Shown: positions 1 through 8,352, counted from the stretch's first letter. The stretch: DNA of 11,162 bases from JBAXGE01 sp044344145 (GCA_044344145.1 JBIJDM010000075.1:1-11162); one strand, 5' to 3'. A program made the numbers and translations. The notes: generated from the letters alone by a model not told the origin.

Positions 1-264
1 AAGCACGGGATAATCCCGCGCAGTTTATGATTTTCGGACGGTTTCGGAGTGAAAAGGCGTTCGACATTCATCTTTATGAACCTTATACACTCTCGTTGTT
101 GGCCCATACAGAGTCTTTGGTCTCCACACCACCACGTATTGAAACGTATCAGATGGTGATGTAGTGGTGCGGGGAAAATTATCTCGCGGTGGCCACTGGC
201 CCCGGCGGTGATTTTCTGCTAAAACTCTGCGAATTTTATTCCGCTTGCTGAGAGGTTTGGCCCG
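1..264. other. carB upstream region, no assigned gene
   Basis: No convincing gene is visible before carB. A small inverted repeat at the extreme left (CGGGA at 6-10, TCCCG at 14-18) could be the cut-off end of an upstream structure. One frame stays open from the left edge to a stop at 162-164, but I do not recognise its translation. A purine-rich GAGAGG at 250-255, nine bases before the ATG, is the likely carB ribosome binding site. I found no convincing sigma-70 promoter; an extended -10-like TGCTAAAAC at 217-225 lacks a matching -35 box. Confidence 0.5.
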
Positions 265-3200
265 ATGCCTAAACGTACCGACATCCATCGTATCCTGATC
301 ATTGGTTCCGGCCCCATCGTGATCGGGCAAGGCTGCGAGTTTGACTACTCGGGCACGCAGGCGTGTAAGGCCCTGCGCGAAGAGGGGTACTTTGTCATTC
401 TGGTCAACTCCAACCCCGCCACCATCATGACCGATCCCGAGATGGCGGATCGCACTTATATCGAACCCATCACCGTCGAAGCCGTCACCAAGATTATTGA
501 AAAAGAGCGTCCTGACGCCCTGCTGCCGACCTTGGGTGGACAGACGGGGTTGAATACCTCGGTAGCGCTGGCCGATGCGGGCGTACTGGACAAGTATGGC
601 GTGCAGATGATCGGCGCCACGCGCGAAGCGATTCACCGGGGCGAAGACCGCAAGAAATTCAAAGAAATCATGGAACAGATCGGGCTGAAATGCCCGGTGT
701 CGGGCCTGGCACATTCGATGGATGAAGCCCGCGAAGTGATCCGCCACACGGGTCTGCCGGCGATTATCCGCGCCAGCTTCACACTCGGCGGCACCGGCAG
801 CGGGATCGCCTACAACATGGAAGAGTTCGAGACGCTGTCCCAGCGGGGCCTGGATGCGTCCATGATCACCGAAATCCAGATCGACCAGAGTCTGATTGGC
901 TGGAAGGAATACGAATTCGAAGTGATGCGCGACCGCAAGGATAACGCGGTCATTGTCTGCTCGATCGAAAACTTCGACCCCATGGGCGTGCATACCGGCG
1001 ATTCGATCACCGTGGCCCCGGCCCAAACCTTGTCGGATAAAGAATACCAGATGATGCGTGATGCCTCGCTGGCGGTCATCCGGGCGGTGGGCGTGGAGAC
1101 GGGTGGTTCCAATATTCAGTTTGCCATCAACCCGGTCAACGGCGATATGGTTGTGATCGAAATGAATCCGCGGGTCAGCCGCAGTTCCGCCCTGGCCAGC
1201 AAGGCCACGGGGTTCCCGATTGCACGCATCGCCGCGAAATTGGCCATCGGTTACACCCTCGATGAATTGCAGAACGATATCACCAAACGCACCGTGGCGT
1301 GTTTCGAACCTTCGATTGACTATGTGGTGGTCAAGATTCCGCGCTGGACGTTTGAAAAATTCCCTGATGCCGATGAGACCCTGACCACACAGATGAAGAG
1401 CGTGGGCGAAGCCATGAGCATTGGCCGCACCTTCAAGGAAGCCCTGCAGAAGGGTATCCGCTCGATGGAAATCAAGCGGTTCGGCTTGGGGCTGGACAAG
1501 AACGACAAGTGGCTGCGGGAAATGGGCCGGCAGCATGAAACCCAGGAAAAAACCCTCGGCGAGCGCGGTTCGGATGCGACCCGCGTCAAGACCGGCGAGG
1601 AAGCCGCAGCAATATGGCCGATCCCGGAAGACACACTGCGCCGCAAGCTGTCGGTGCCATCACAGGGCCGGATGTATTACCTGCGTTACGCCTTCAAGAT
1701 GGGCTACAGCATCGAGCAGGTCTTCAAGCTGACCAATATTGATCCGTGGTTCCTGACCCATATCAAGGAACTGGTGGACTTTGAAAATGAACTGGTGGCG
1801 GCCGGGCCGCAAGCGGTTAGCGCAACCGACGACAAATATGTCGGTCTGATCACGCAGGCCAAGCAATGGGGCTACTCGGATGTGCAGTTGGCGGCAGTGT
1901 GGAACACCACACCCGCGAAAATCCGCAAGGTACGCGAAGGCTTTGGCATCAAGCCCGTATACAAGCTGGTGGATACCTGCGCGGCCGAATTTGAAGCTGC
2001 CACGCCGTATTACTATTCCAGCTACGAAGCCCCGATGTACCAGCTCGATGCGAAGGGCCAGATTCACCCGGTACAGGATGATGAAATCCGCGTCAGCAAC
2101 CGCAAAAAGGTGATTATTCTCGGTGGCGGTCCCAACCGCATCGGGCAGGGTATCGAATTCGATTATTGCTGCGTGCAGGCGGCGTTTGCCGCGCGGGAAC
2201 TGGGTTTTGAATCCGTCATGATCAACTCGAATCCGGAGACGGTTTCGACTGATTACGACACTTCCGATCTGCTGTTCTTTGAACCCTTGACCCAGGAAGA
2301 TGTGCTCAATATTGTCGAACGGCTCAACGGGCAACCGCTGAACCCCGGCGGACCACATCAGGGCAATGTCTTCGGCGTCATCGTGCAATACGGCGGGCAG
2401 ACCCCGCTGAATCTGGCCCGAGGGCTGAAGGATTATGGCGTGCCGATTATCGGGACGTCGGTAGAATCCATCGAAGCCGCGGAAGACCGCGACAAGTTCA
2501 ACCAGCTCATCAAGAAACTGAATCTGCTCCAGCCCGAAGGTGGGATTGCCCGCAGTGCCGAACAGGCCCGCGCGGTGGCCAACCGGATCGGTTATCCCGT
2601 ACTGGTGCGCCCCAGCTTTGTGCTCGGGGGCCGGGCGATGGAAATTGTGTCCAATGAAGAGCAGCTTAACTACTACATCAAATACGCTGTGGCCGTGGCC
2701 GACGAGCATCCCGTGCTGATTGACCGCTTCCTGGGCGATGCCACGGAAATGGATGTGGACTGCATCGGTGATGGCACCGATTACATGGTCTGCGGTTTGA
2801 TGGAACACATCGAAGAGGCCGGGATTCACTCAGGCGACTCGGCGTGTTCCCTGCCGCCGTTCAGTCTGTCAGCGGATATTTTGGCCCGGGTGCGGCGCGA
2901 TACGCTGGCCATTGCCCAGGCGCTGAATGTGCGCGGGCTGATGAACGTGCAATACGCCATCAAGGAAGACAAAGTCTATATTCTCGAAGTCAACCCCCGC
3001 GCGTCGCGCACGGTACCCTTTGTGAGTAAGGCCTGCGGGGTATCGTGGGCACGGATTGCCGCCAAGCTCATGATGGGCAAGACGCTCAAAGAACTGGGTG
3101 TGAAGGAAATCGTCCCCACCAGCCATGTGGCGGTGAAAGAGTCGGTATTCCCCTTCAACAAATTCCCCGGCGTGGATGTGATTCTCGGCCCCGAGATGCG

Positions 3201-3699
3201 CAGCACCGGCGAAGTCATGGGCATTGATTCCAATTTCCCCATCGCTTATGCCAAGAGTCAGATGGCCGCGGGGGGCAGCCTGCCCACCAGTGGCACCGTG
3301 TTTGTCTCCGTGCGGCGCAGTGATAAAGGCGCCGTGGTGCCGATTGCCCAACGGCTGGCCAAAGCGGGTTTCCGCATCATCGCCACCGAAGGCACCTATC
3401 AGACCCTGACCGCCGCCGGCATCAAGGCCGAGCGCGTGAACAAGATCAACGAAGGCCGGCCCAACCTGATGGACGCGATCAAGAACCGCGAAGTGCACCT
3501 GATTATCAATACTCCCACCACCAAGGGGCCGCGGACCGATGAGGGCCGCATTCGAGCGCTGGCGACGCTGAATAAGGTGCCCATCATCACCACGATGACC
3601 GCCGCCGACGCCGCCACGCAGGCCATCCTGGCGCTGTGTGCGGGTGACTGGACCGTCAAGCCGATTCAGGATTATTACCGGGATCTGGTGACGAAGTAA
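265..3699 (+). CDS. carB: carbamoyl-phosphate synthase large subunit
   Basis: CarB is the synthetase subunit of carbamoyl-phosphate synthase. It uses bicarbonate, two ATP and ammonia channelled from the glutaminase subunit CarA to make carbamoyl phosphate for pyrimidine and arginine synthesis in the cytoplasm. The full two-fold architecture is visible. The first half has IVIGQGCEFDYSGTQACKAL near residue 17, GVHTGDS near 244 and EMNPRVSRSSALASKATG near 300. An oligomerisation region follows (about 415-600, with LTNIDPWFL and PVYKLVDTCAAEF). The second half has GGGPNRIGQGIEFDY near 620, GIHSGDS near 852 and EVNPRASRTVPFVSKACG. The C-terminal MGS-like regulatory domain runs from about 1010 to the end (ATEGTYQTL, INEGRPNLMDAI). 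At 1144 aa it is longer than the roughly 1070 aa of E. coli CarB. Extra residues appear around 430-450 and as a proline/glycine-rich insert near 690. The start follows GAGAGG at 250-255. carA is not visible in the window. Confidence 0.98.
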   Translation: MPKRTDIHRILIIGSGPIVIGQGCEFDYSGTQACKALREEGYFVILVNSNPATIMTDPEMADRTYIEPITVEAVTKIIEKERPDALLPTLGGQTGLNTSVALADAGVLDKYGVQMIGATREAIHRGEDRKKFKEIMEQIGLKCPVSGLAHSMDEAREVIRHTGLPAIIRASFTLGGTGSGIAYNMEEFETLSQRGLDASMITEIQIDQSLIGWKEYEFEVMRDRKDNAVIVCSIENFDPMGVHTGDSITVAPAQTLSDKEYQMMRDASLAVIRAVGVETGGSNIQFAINPVNGDMVVIEMNPRVSRSSALASKATGFPIARIAAKLAIGYTLDELQNDITKRTVACFEPSIDYVVVKIPRWTFEKFPDADETLTTQMKSVGEAMSIGRTFKEALQKGIRSMEIKRFGLGLDKNDKWLREMGRQHETQEKTLGERGSDATRVKTGEEAAAIWPIPEDTLRRKLSVPSQGRMYYLRYAFKMGYSIEQVFKLTNIDPWFLTHIKELVDFENELVAAGPQAVSATDDKYVGLITQAKQWGYSDVQLAAVWNTTPAKIRKVREGFGIKPVYKLVDTCAAEFEAATPYYYSSYEAPMYQLDAKGQIHPVQDDEIRVSNRKKVIILGGGPNRIGQGIEFDYCCVQAAFAARELGFESVMINSNPETVSTDYDTSDLLFFEPLTQEDVLNIVERLNGQPLNPGGPHQGNVFGVIVQYGGQTPLNLARGLKDYGVPIIGTSVESIEAAEDRDKFNQLIKKLNLLQPEGGIARSAEQARAVANRIGYPVLVRPSFVLGGRAMEIVSNEEQLNYYIKYAVAVADEHPVLIDRFLGDATEMDVDCIGDGTDYMVCGLMEHIEEAGIHSGDSACSLPPFSLSADILARVRRDTLAIAQALNVRGLMNVQYAIKEDKVYILEVNPRASRTVPFVSKACGVSWARIAAKLMMGKTLKELGVKEIVPTSHVAVKESVFPFNKFPGVDVILGPEMRSTGEVMGIDSNFPIAYAKSQMAAGGSLPTSGTVFVSVRRSDKGAVVPIAQRLAKAGFRIIATEGTYQTLTAAGIKAERVNKINEGRPNLMDAIKNREVHLIINTPTTKGPRTDEGRIRALATLNKVPIITTMTAADAATQAILALCAGDWTVKPIQDYYRDLVTK

Positions 3700-3729
3700 C
3701 CGTCGGTTCCAATAAAGTATGACCACCCC

Positions 3730-3757
3730 AAGGGTACACGTAACCGCGTGTACCCTT
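3730..3757. terminator. hairpin between convergent carB and membrane-protein genes
   Basis: An 11-bp perfect stem, AAGGGTACACG (3730-3740) with CGTGTACCCTT (3747-3757), closes a six-base loop. It lies 31 bases after the carB stop and 22 bases beyond the end of the opposing gene, where a shared terminator would sit. Neither strand has a clean T-run directly after the stem, so intrinsic termination would be weak. It may instead mainly protect the 3' end of the mRNA. Confidence 0.45.
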
Positions 3758-3778
3758 CTTCATGATGGACCGAAATTA

Positions 3779-5227
3779 TTACTGGGCCGCCGTCAGAAGC
3801 CGTTGGCATTCAGGCAGATAAAGTGCTTGGAGAGCGGGGATATCGGTTTGCAGTTGGGTCTGGGCGTGCAGGGCACAATCGCGGGCTTGGATTTTATCCC
3901 CGCGCTGCCAATAGGCCCAGCCCAGATTCAGCCACGCCCGAGGTTGGTGGGGTTGCTTCGCCACTGTATCTTGCCATAACGTCACGGGATCGTGGTAGGC
4001 GGAATACCGTAACACCGTCAGGCTTGCCCACATGATTACCATACCCCCCACCATCAATATCAATACTATCCGATAGCGCCGTTGCCCCGCCCAATATTGC
4101 CACAGGTGTGCCAACCCCAAGCCCATGGCCAGCAGCACCAGTGCACTGGGCAGATACATCCGCTTTTCTGCGATGGTTTGGGTTACCAAAGGTATGAAAC
4201 TGGAACTCGGCGCCAGCACCAATCCCGCTGCAATCAGACACAGTGCCACCGGCCGGTACCGTTGCCATAACCAATAAATCAGCCCCCCGACCACACCCCA
4301 CCCCAGCAGGGCCGGCAGCCATTGGCGCGGCTCATGCACCAATGGCCAGCCATAGTCCACAATCAACGGCCAGGGCAGAATGAGCAAACGCACATACTGC
4401 CACAGTGCCACACATTGGGTTTGCAGATAATCAAGGGTACTCATGCCCAAGCCCACCCCCGCCGACGGGCCGCGTGTGCCGGCACCGGTAGTCATCAGCA
4501 TGGCCAACACCACCCAGATTAACCCCAGTCCGGTATATAGCCCGCGTCGCTCGCGCCAGCATGCCCGCCAGGACGGATATAACCAGCTACGATCCAGGAG
4601 CAAGACCAGCAAGGGCACGATGGCCATGGCCTCTTTACACCCCGCGCCCAACAAACCCGCAACAACCGCCACTCCCATCCACAGCTCGTGGGCCACACTA
4701 CCCCGTGTGGTTTGAAACGCCCCCACACTCCCCAGCAGGACCAGAAACGTGGCCAGTGTAAACATGGACTCGGTACGTTGTACGGTGTATGCCACCGGCT
4801 CGGTTGTGAAGGGGTGCACCAGCCACCCGAGGGCAATTAATAATGCCAGTATCCCCCAACGCACCGGCAGCAAACGCCGGAGCAGGAGATAAAACACGAC
4901 AGCATTGGCCAGATGCAGCGCCAGATTGGTCAGCCGATAGGCCCAGGGATGATAACCGGCGAGCGCATAATTTACAGCCAAAGAAGCGTTTACAACGGGG
5001 CGATACTGCACCGCCACCCCGGCCCCGGGTGGATGCAGCACCTGTGCAGGATTGCCCAGATCACGAATCGTGGCATTTTTCAGGATTGCATCCACATCAT
5101 CGAGCAAAAATACCGCCCCCAGACTATTGGCATGGACCAGCAAACCGAGGCCAATGATCAGGGCAATGGCCACCAACCATGATTGACCGGCCCGGGTCCA
5201 GGATGAAACTGGCAATATTTCACTCAT
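3779..5227 (-). CDS. TMTC-like GT-C membrane glycosyltransferase with short C-terminal TPR
   Basis: This is a 482-aa polytopic inner-membrane protein with about ten hydrophobic segments, starting at residues 17-34. Its motif order matches bacterial relatives of the TMTC/O-mannosyltransferase (GT-C fold) group. These motifs are an acidic DD pair in the first loop (FLLDD, residues 43-44), RPVVNASLAVNYAL at 76-89, LTNLALHLANA at 99-109, HPFTTEPVAYTVQR at 138-151, GCKEA at 196-200, DYGWP near 291 and EKRMYLPS at 354-361. One tetratricopeptide-like helix pair (about 429-462, RAWLNLGWAYWQRGD) follows the last membrane segment. Related proteins often carry many TPRs, so this tail is short. Such enzymes transfer a sugar from a polyprenyl-phosphate donor to proteins on the outer face of the membrane. 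That activity is inferred from family resemblance, and the acceptor is unknown. AGAGGG at 5233-5238 (minus strand) lies five bases before the ATG. The gene stands alone, divergent from the next. Confidence 0.8.
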   Translation of the reverse strand: MSEILPVSSWTRAGQSWLVAIALIIGLGLLVHANSLGAVFLLDDVDAILKNATIRDLGNPAQVLHPPGAGVAVQYRPVVNASLAVNYALAGYHPWAYRLTNLALHLANAVVFYLLLRRLLPVRWGILALLIALGWLVHPFTTEPVAYTVQRTESMFTLATFLVLLGSVGAFQTTRGSVAHELWMGVAVVAGLLGAGCKEAMAIVPLLVLLLDRSWLYPSWRACWRERRGLYTGLGLIWVVLAMLMTTGAGTRGPSAGVGLGMSTLDYLQTQCVALWQYVRLLILPWPLIVDYGWPLVHEPRQWLPALLGWGVVGGLIYWLWQRYRPVALCLIAAGLVLAPSSSFIPLVTQTIAEKRMYLPSALVLLAMGLGLAHLWQYWAGQRRYRIVLILMVGGMVIMWASLTVLRYSAYHDPVTLWQDTVAKQPHQPRAWLNLGWAYWQRGDKIQARDCALHAQTQLQTDIPALQALYLPECQRLLTAAQ

Positions 5228-5232
5228 CGTTA

Positions 5233-5245
5233 CCCTCTCGGAGGG
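5233..5245 (-). promoter_or_regulatory. small hairpin covering the ribosome binding site
   Basis: On the minus strand CCCTC (5245-5241) can pair with GAGGG (5237-5233) across a three-base loop. The 3' arm overlaps the purine-rich ribosome binding site of the membrane protein that starts at 5227. A five-base stem is short and may be chance, so regulation by occlusion is only a possibility. Confidence 0.25.
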
Positions 5246-5288
5246 CGTTCGCTAGCCCTGTCGCGGCAGAATGCGTAAACTATAGGCT

Positions 5289-5876
5289 ATGAGTAACAAC
5301 CCAAACTTGCCGGACTCGATCTATCATCGCTACCTGGATGCAATTATGCCAGCGCGCGAAACATTATATGGCTATGCGCTGCAACGCGGTATCACCGCCG
5401 TTCAGGCCGAAGCCTACCTGTCTGCCGCCCTGCGCAGTCGTTTGGACGACTTTGCCCAGGGCCAGGCCCCGGCGGAAACCGCCGATTTTATCACCTGGCT
5501 GGTTCAGGCCATGCCGCAAGGCCCGGTGGCCACCACCAGCCAGCCCCAACCGGCGGCCATTCCGATGGATATGTGGGCGAGGCTGTGCGGCGCCATCCAA
5601 ATCGAAGCCGCCCGGAAAGGGGCCGGCCATTATCTCAATCCCGAAAGCGTGCTGCTGAATCCCGATCCCCTGCTGGCCCCCCGGACGAAACGGGCCACCG
5701 TAGATTTTACCCCCTCCGACACCCCTTCCAGCTCGCGTTTGATTCTCGGGCTGACGGTCGTGGTGTTGCTGGGGATTATCGCGAGTATCTATTTGATCAC
5801 CGCCGGCAGCAAAGCCCCACCCGCAACGCAACCGAGTCAGGAATCCGCCAGCCAGCCCAGTACCCAACCGGCATGA
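5289..5876 (+). CDS. hypothetical protein with single C-terminal membrane segment
   Basis: I do not recognise this 195-aa protein. Residues 1-75 look helical and soluble (YHRYLDAIMPARETLYGYAL, then AEAYLSAALRSRLDDFAQG). A proline/glutamine-rich linker (about 77-92) leads to a second short soluble block (93-130). After a basic stretch (PRTKR at 131-135) comes one clear membrane helix at 151-170 (LILGLTVVVLLGIIASIYLI) and a 25-residue tail rich in P, Q, S and T. No signal peptide is present. The basic residues before the helix suggest that the large N-terminal part is cytoplasmic and the tail faces outward. This layout is shared by anti-sigma factors and other membrane-anchored regulators, but no diagnostic motif supports that. 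The start at 5289 has no good ribosome binding site, so its N-terminus is uncertain. Its stop is 13 bases from the stop of the opposing GH9 locus, and only 61 bp separate it from the divergent membrane-protein gene. Confidence 0.7.
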   Translation: MSNNPNLPDSIYHRYLDAIMPARETLYGYALQRGITAVQAEAYLSAALRSRLDDFAQGQAPAETADFITWLVQAMPQGPVATTSQPQPAAIPMDMWARLCGAIQIEAARKGAGHYLNPESVLLNPDPLLAPRTKRATVDFTPSDTPSSSRLILGLTVVVLLGIIASIYLITAGSKAPPATQPSQESASQPSTQPA

Positions 5877-5889
5877 CCAGCCTACGGGG

Positions 5890-7290
5890 TTAGCGCGCCT
5901 TGGCCGGGGCGGACAAGTAGCCAAACACGGAGGCTGCGATGGCAGAATTCAACACCACAGGTTCATTCAGGGCAGGGGTAATCCGGGCCTCAAAGTAGAG
6001 TTCTGCCGGAGGCCAATCTTTGGCCGCGGGATAGGCACTTTGCTGGATGAACTTAACATCCCAGGGGCCGGACTTGGGATCGGGGGCACCGGTGTATTTA
6101 TACGGCCCCATCACAAACAACCCCGGCACCGGGGCGGCTTGTTCATCGTACCAACTTACCGGATGAATAATCTGCTGCGGGGACTGGACGCCAAAGCCGG
6201 TCATCCAAGACATATTCAGGGCATTGCCGCCCAGTACCGCATCACAGGTAGTCTGAATCGGCCATAAGTACTGTTTATCCTGACTGAGTTTGTGCGCTAC
6301 CAACAAGGGCAATACCTGCGGGACGCTCTGGGTTCCCCAGGTCAACGGCTGCCATGTGCCATAGGCCTGCCGGAAACTACGTTTCTCGGCGGTTTGGACA
6401 TATTCTTCCCGTGCCCATTTCAGCAGACCCTGCCGGAGGGTCTCGCGCAGCGTGCGATCCACCCCTTCCCGCTCGGTCAGGGCATACGTCCAGACACCCC
6501 AGCGCTGATCATATTTGGGCCAGACCACGGGGGCCGTCTGGGCATCACGGACTTGCAGGTCCGCGCGGAATTGCTGATGGTAGCTATCTTTGCCGGTCAG
6601 ACGGAATAAACATGCGGCGGCATGCAGACGTTCATCCCGGATTTTGGCTTCATCGCCGGGCCGCAGATTTTTTTGCGCCCAGTTCCAGGCCTTTTCCGCT
6701 GAATCGGTCCAGACATTGTAATCCGTGCGCAGGCCTGCGCGATCCACGCACCATGCATAGCGGGCGGCCAGTGCGGCATAGCGCAGGGTCGCCGCGGGGT
6801 CGGGGGCGTAGACATAATATTGCATACTGTCGGTATGGGCGGTTTCACCGGGCCGGGGCCAATTATCGGCAAAGCACCCACCACTGACGCCCCCATCTTC
6901 ATTCTGTAACCGCCGATAGTAATCCGCACCCCAGCGGGCCTCATCTAAAATATCCGGCAGGCGATTAACCCCCTCGGGGATATTCAATTCCCCATCGGCG
7001 AAATGATCACTGGCCAGTTCCCAACCCAGTAGCAAAGTTTGCGAAATATAGGGATGACTCTCCTCGCGGTCCCAGTCACCGGCATCGTGATACCCGCCCC
7101 AGTGCTTGACCCGCACGCCGGTGGATAGCTCACGCGCTTTGGGATTTCCATCCGAATAGGCCTTATCCAGCATCCGATGCGTGGTTTGCCAAAAAGTTCG
7201 GTCTTCATAATGATGGCAGCGCGGATGGGTGAAGTCGGTATATTCCGCGTGCCGCGGTGATATAGGCACTGCGATAGACATCATCCGCAA
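5890..7290 (-). CDS. glycoside hydrolase family 9 catalytic domain (3' fragment)
   Basis: This frame carries an essentially complete (alpha/alpha)6-barrel GH9 domain. GH9 enzymes are inverting beta-glycosidases, mostly cellulases, with some exo-acting enzymes on chitosan or other beta-glycans. GGYHDAGDWDR (residues 65-75 of the 466-aa reading) holds the DAGD pair, D69 and D72, that activates water. NEPVVLNSAIAA near the C-terminus supplies the expected acid Glu at about E443. GGNALNMSWMTGFG followed by IIHP corresponds to the family's NP..SYVTGFG...PH substrate-binding stretch. The formal start at 7290 is a TTG inside the upstream reading frame with no evident ribosome binding site, and its first 15 or so residues look like out-of-frame sequence. 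Real homology begins around YTDFTHP. No carbohydrate-binding module or dockerin follows. The substrate cannot be told from sequence alone. Confidence 0.85.
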   Translation of the reverse strand: MRMMSIAVPISPRHAEYTDFTHPRCHHYEDRTFWQTTHRMLDKAYSDGNPKARELSTGVRVKHWGGYHDAGDWDREESHPYISQTLLLGWELASDHFADGELNIPEGVNRLPDILDEARWGADYYRRLQNEDGGVSGGCFADNWPRPGETAHTDSMQYYVYAPDPAATLRYAALAARYAWCVDRAGLRTDYNVWTDSAEKAWNWAQKNLRPGDEAKIRDERLHAAACLFRLTGKDSYHQQFRADLQVRDAQTAPVVWPKYDQRWGVWTYALTEREGVDRTLRETLRQGLLKWAREEYVQTAEKRSFRQAYGTWQPLTWGTQSVPQVLPLLVAHKLSQDKQYLWPIQTTCDAVLGGNALNMSWMTGFGVQSPQQIIHPVSWYDEQAAPVPGLFVMGPYKYTGAPDPKSGPWDVKFIQQSAYPAAKDWPPAELYFEARITPALNEPVVLNSAIAASVFGYLSAPAKAR

Positions 7291-8095
7291 TGCTAAAAGG
7301 TTGGGAGCAACCCAAACGATCCCACGTCACATGGTAATTGCCGGGACGCTGGAAGGAGGAAAAATCGAGTTCCCAGACCGGGGTTCGCGTATGGTTGCGT
7401 TCATCGGGTTGCTGCGAATCAATTGGTTCGTCGCCTTTGCTGCGCCGCACGGCCCGTCCGGTGTAGACGACTTTCTTGGTGGTATGATCCACCAGAAAAA
7501 ACGGGGTTGGCTCCATATAACTCAGATCCAAGGGTCCCAAATCGCCCAGCCAGGCGGAGGCATAGGCAAACTTTTTCTCCGCAGTGGGCACAAACCCAAG
7601 TTGACTCACATGTAGCGTGGGCGAGAGCATATCCAATGGTTCAAAGGGTATGGTGGCACTCACCGATTTCTGCATCAGATCAGAAGTTTTAATGGTATAC
7701 GTCGCGCCGGGTTTCATGGCCTGATCCAGATACAGATAGATCTCATGCAGACTGACCCACTGGTAGCGTTGGTCCTGGGTAATGACAAAGGTTTGCCCCT
7801 TGGTCTTGCGCCCAATCCGCTCCGGGCGACGGGGCCGGAAAAAGTTGGCATCGTTATCACTGCCGACTTTGTAGCTGGCCGTTTGGCTTCCCCGCACGAG
7901 ATCCAGCGGGGATAACTCCACGCGATCCTTCCCGACTACCCCGAGTTTGCCATAGAACGCGTTGCCATCCACGACGCGCAACATCAGGATGCGGTCGCTA
8001 ACGATTGCGGCATCAAGAATATCCGCGGCCAGGGCGGTCACTGCGGTCGCCAAAAGCCCGCAGATGGTGGTTGTAATCTGCCAGGTCGTACGCAC
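7205..8095 (-). CDS. GH9 glycosidase signal peptide and Ig-like N-terminal part (5' fragment)
   Basis: This 296-aa piece is the exported front half of the GH9 enzyme. I chose the GTG at 8095 over the ATG at 8137. AAAGGA lies seven bases before it, and the protein then opens with a proper signal peptide (RTTWQ, then a hydrophobic run ending ALA-AD near residue 24). The ATG version would add 14 polar residues in front. A beta-rich domain of about 130 residues follows (LDAAIVSDRILMLRVVDG onwards). Next is the cellulase N-terminal Ig-like domain, from LHVSQLGFVPTAEKKFAYAS through PGNYHVTWDRLGCSQPFSIADDVY. In GH9 enzymes this Ig-like domain packs against the barrel and stabilises it. The frame then runs into about ten meaningless residues (RLHPSALPSL) and a stop, 86 bases past the formal start of the catalytic frame. 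Alone this fragment would have no enzymatic activity. Confidence 0.8.
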   Translation of the reverse strand: MRTTWQITTTICGLLATAVTALAADILDAAIVSDRILMLRVVDGNAFYGKLGVVGKDRVELSPLDLVRGSQTASYKVGSDNDANFFRPRRPERIGRKTKGQTFVITQDQRYQWVSLHEIYLYLDQAMKPGATYTIKTSDLMQKSVSATIPFEPLDMLSPTLHVSQLGFVPTAEKKFAYASAWLGDLGPLDLSYMEPTPFFLVDHTTKKVVYTGRAVRRSKGDEPIDSQQPDERNHTRTPVWELDFSSFQRPGNYHVTWDRLGCSQPFSIADDVYRSAYITAARGIYRLHPSALPSL

Positions 8096-8102
8096 AGACT
8101 TA

Positions 8103-8108
8103 TCCTTT
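8103..8108 (-). promoter_or_regulatory. ribosome binding site deciding the GTG start of the GH9 gene
   Basis: AAAGGA on the minus strand lies seven bases upstream of the GTG at 8095-8093. No comparable site precedes the in-frame ATG at 8137, and the signal peptide fits the GTG start better. Confidence 0.55.
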
Positions 8109-8302
8109 GGGTATGAATAGTGTCGGTGCAGAATCATAGGCGGGAAGCATCTGCATACGCAATATGTGAATTATGGGCTCGTATTTTCCTACACATCACG
8201 TATTTGCGTCACATTACATTATTATACGACTTGCCATTCATATACTAGACATCAGCATCTTGTTGTCCTGTATAGATTTTACTATCTTTTTATCTTTTGC
8301 TG

Positions 8303-8330
8303 TTGTATACGAAAAAATTTGTGATATACT
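8303..8330 (+). promoter_or_regulatory. extended -10 promoter of the PEP-CTERM gene
   Basis: TGATATACT at 8322-8330 gives an extended -10 element (TGn plus TATACT, five of six to TATAAT). A weak -35, TTGTAT at 8303-8308, lies 16 bases upstream. Transcription would start near 8337 and leave a leader of about 80 nt. Confidence 0.5.
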
Positions 8331-8352
8331 CTGGACATTCACTCGCGGTCAG

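Larger units (their letters stand above)
5890..8095 (-). pseudogene. GH9 glycosidase gene interrupted by a frameshift
   Basis: Two overlapping minus-strand frames together make one secreted GH9 enzyme. The first ends in FSIADDVYRSAYITAARGIY, where the linker of a GH9 protein runs into the catalytic domain. The second picks up at YTDFTHPRCHHYED, the next recognisable stretch. The switch falls at about 7225-7235. In GH9 relatives I recall, these two stretches are separated by roughly ten residues including an RCG-like motif, and that stretch is absent here. The codons on both sides share TATAC, so a deletion between two short direct repeats explains both the missing residues and the frame change. 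Catalytic motifs downstream remain intact, which points to a recent lesion, a sequencing error, or expression as two chains. Confidence 0.65.

Noticed and set aside
3..164. Frame open from the left edge, ending at a stop at 162-164 (54 residues), possible C-terminus of an upstream gene
   Set aside because: The residues do not resemble the CarA C-terminus or any family I recognise, and the codons lack the strong G/C third-position preference of neighbouring genes. It cannot be excluded without upstream sequence.
25..1536. 503-codon minus-strand open frame opposite the start of carB
   Set aside because: It lies mostly antisense to carB, which is unmistakable. The reading reflects G+C-rich codon bias and has no recognisable domain.
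1660..2829. 389-codon minus-strand open frame inside carB
   Set aside because: It is antisense to conserved carB sequence, with no family signature or ribosome binding site.
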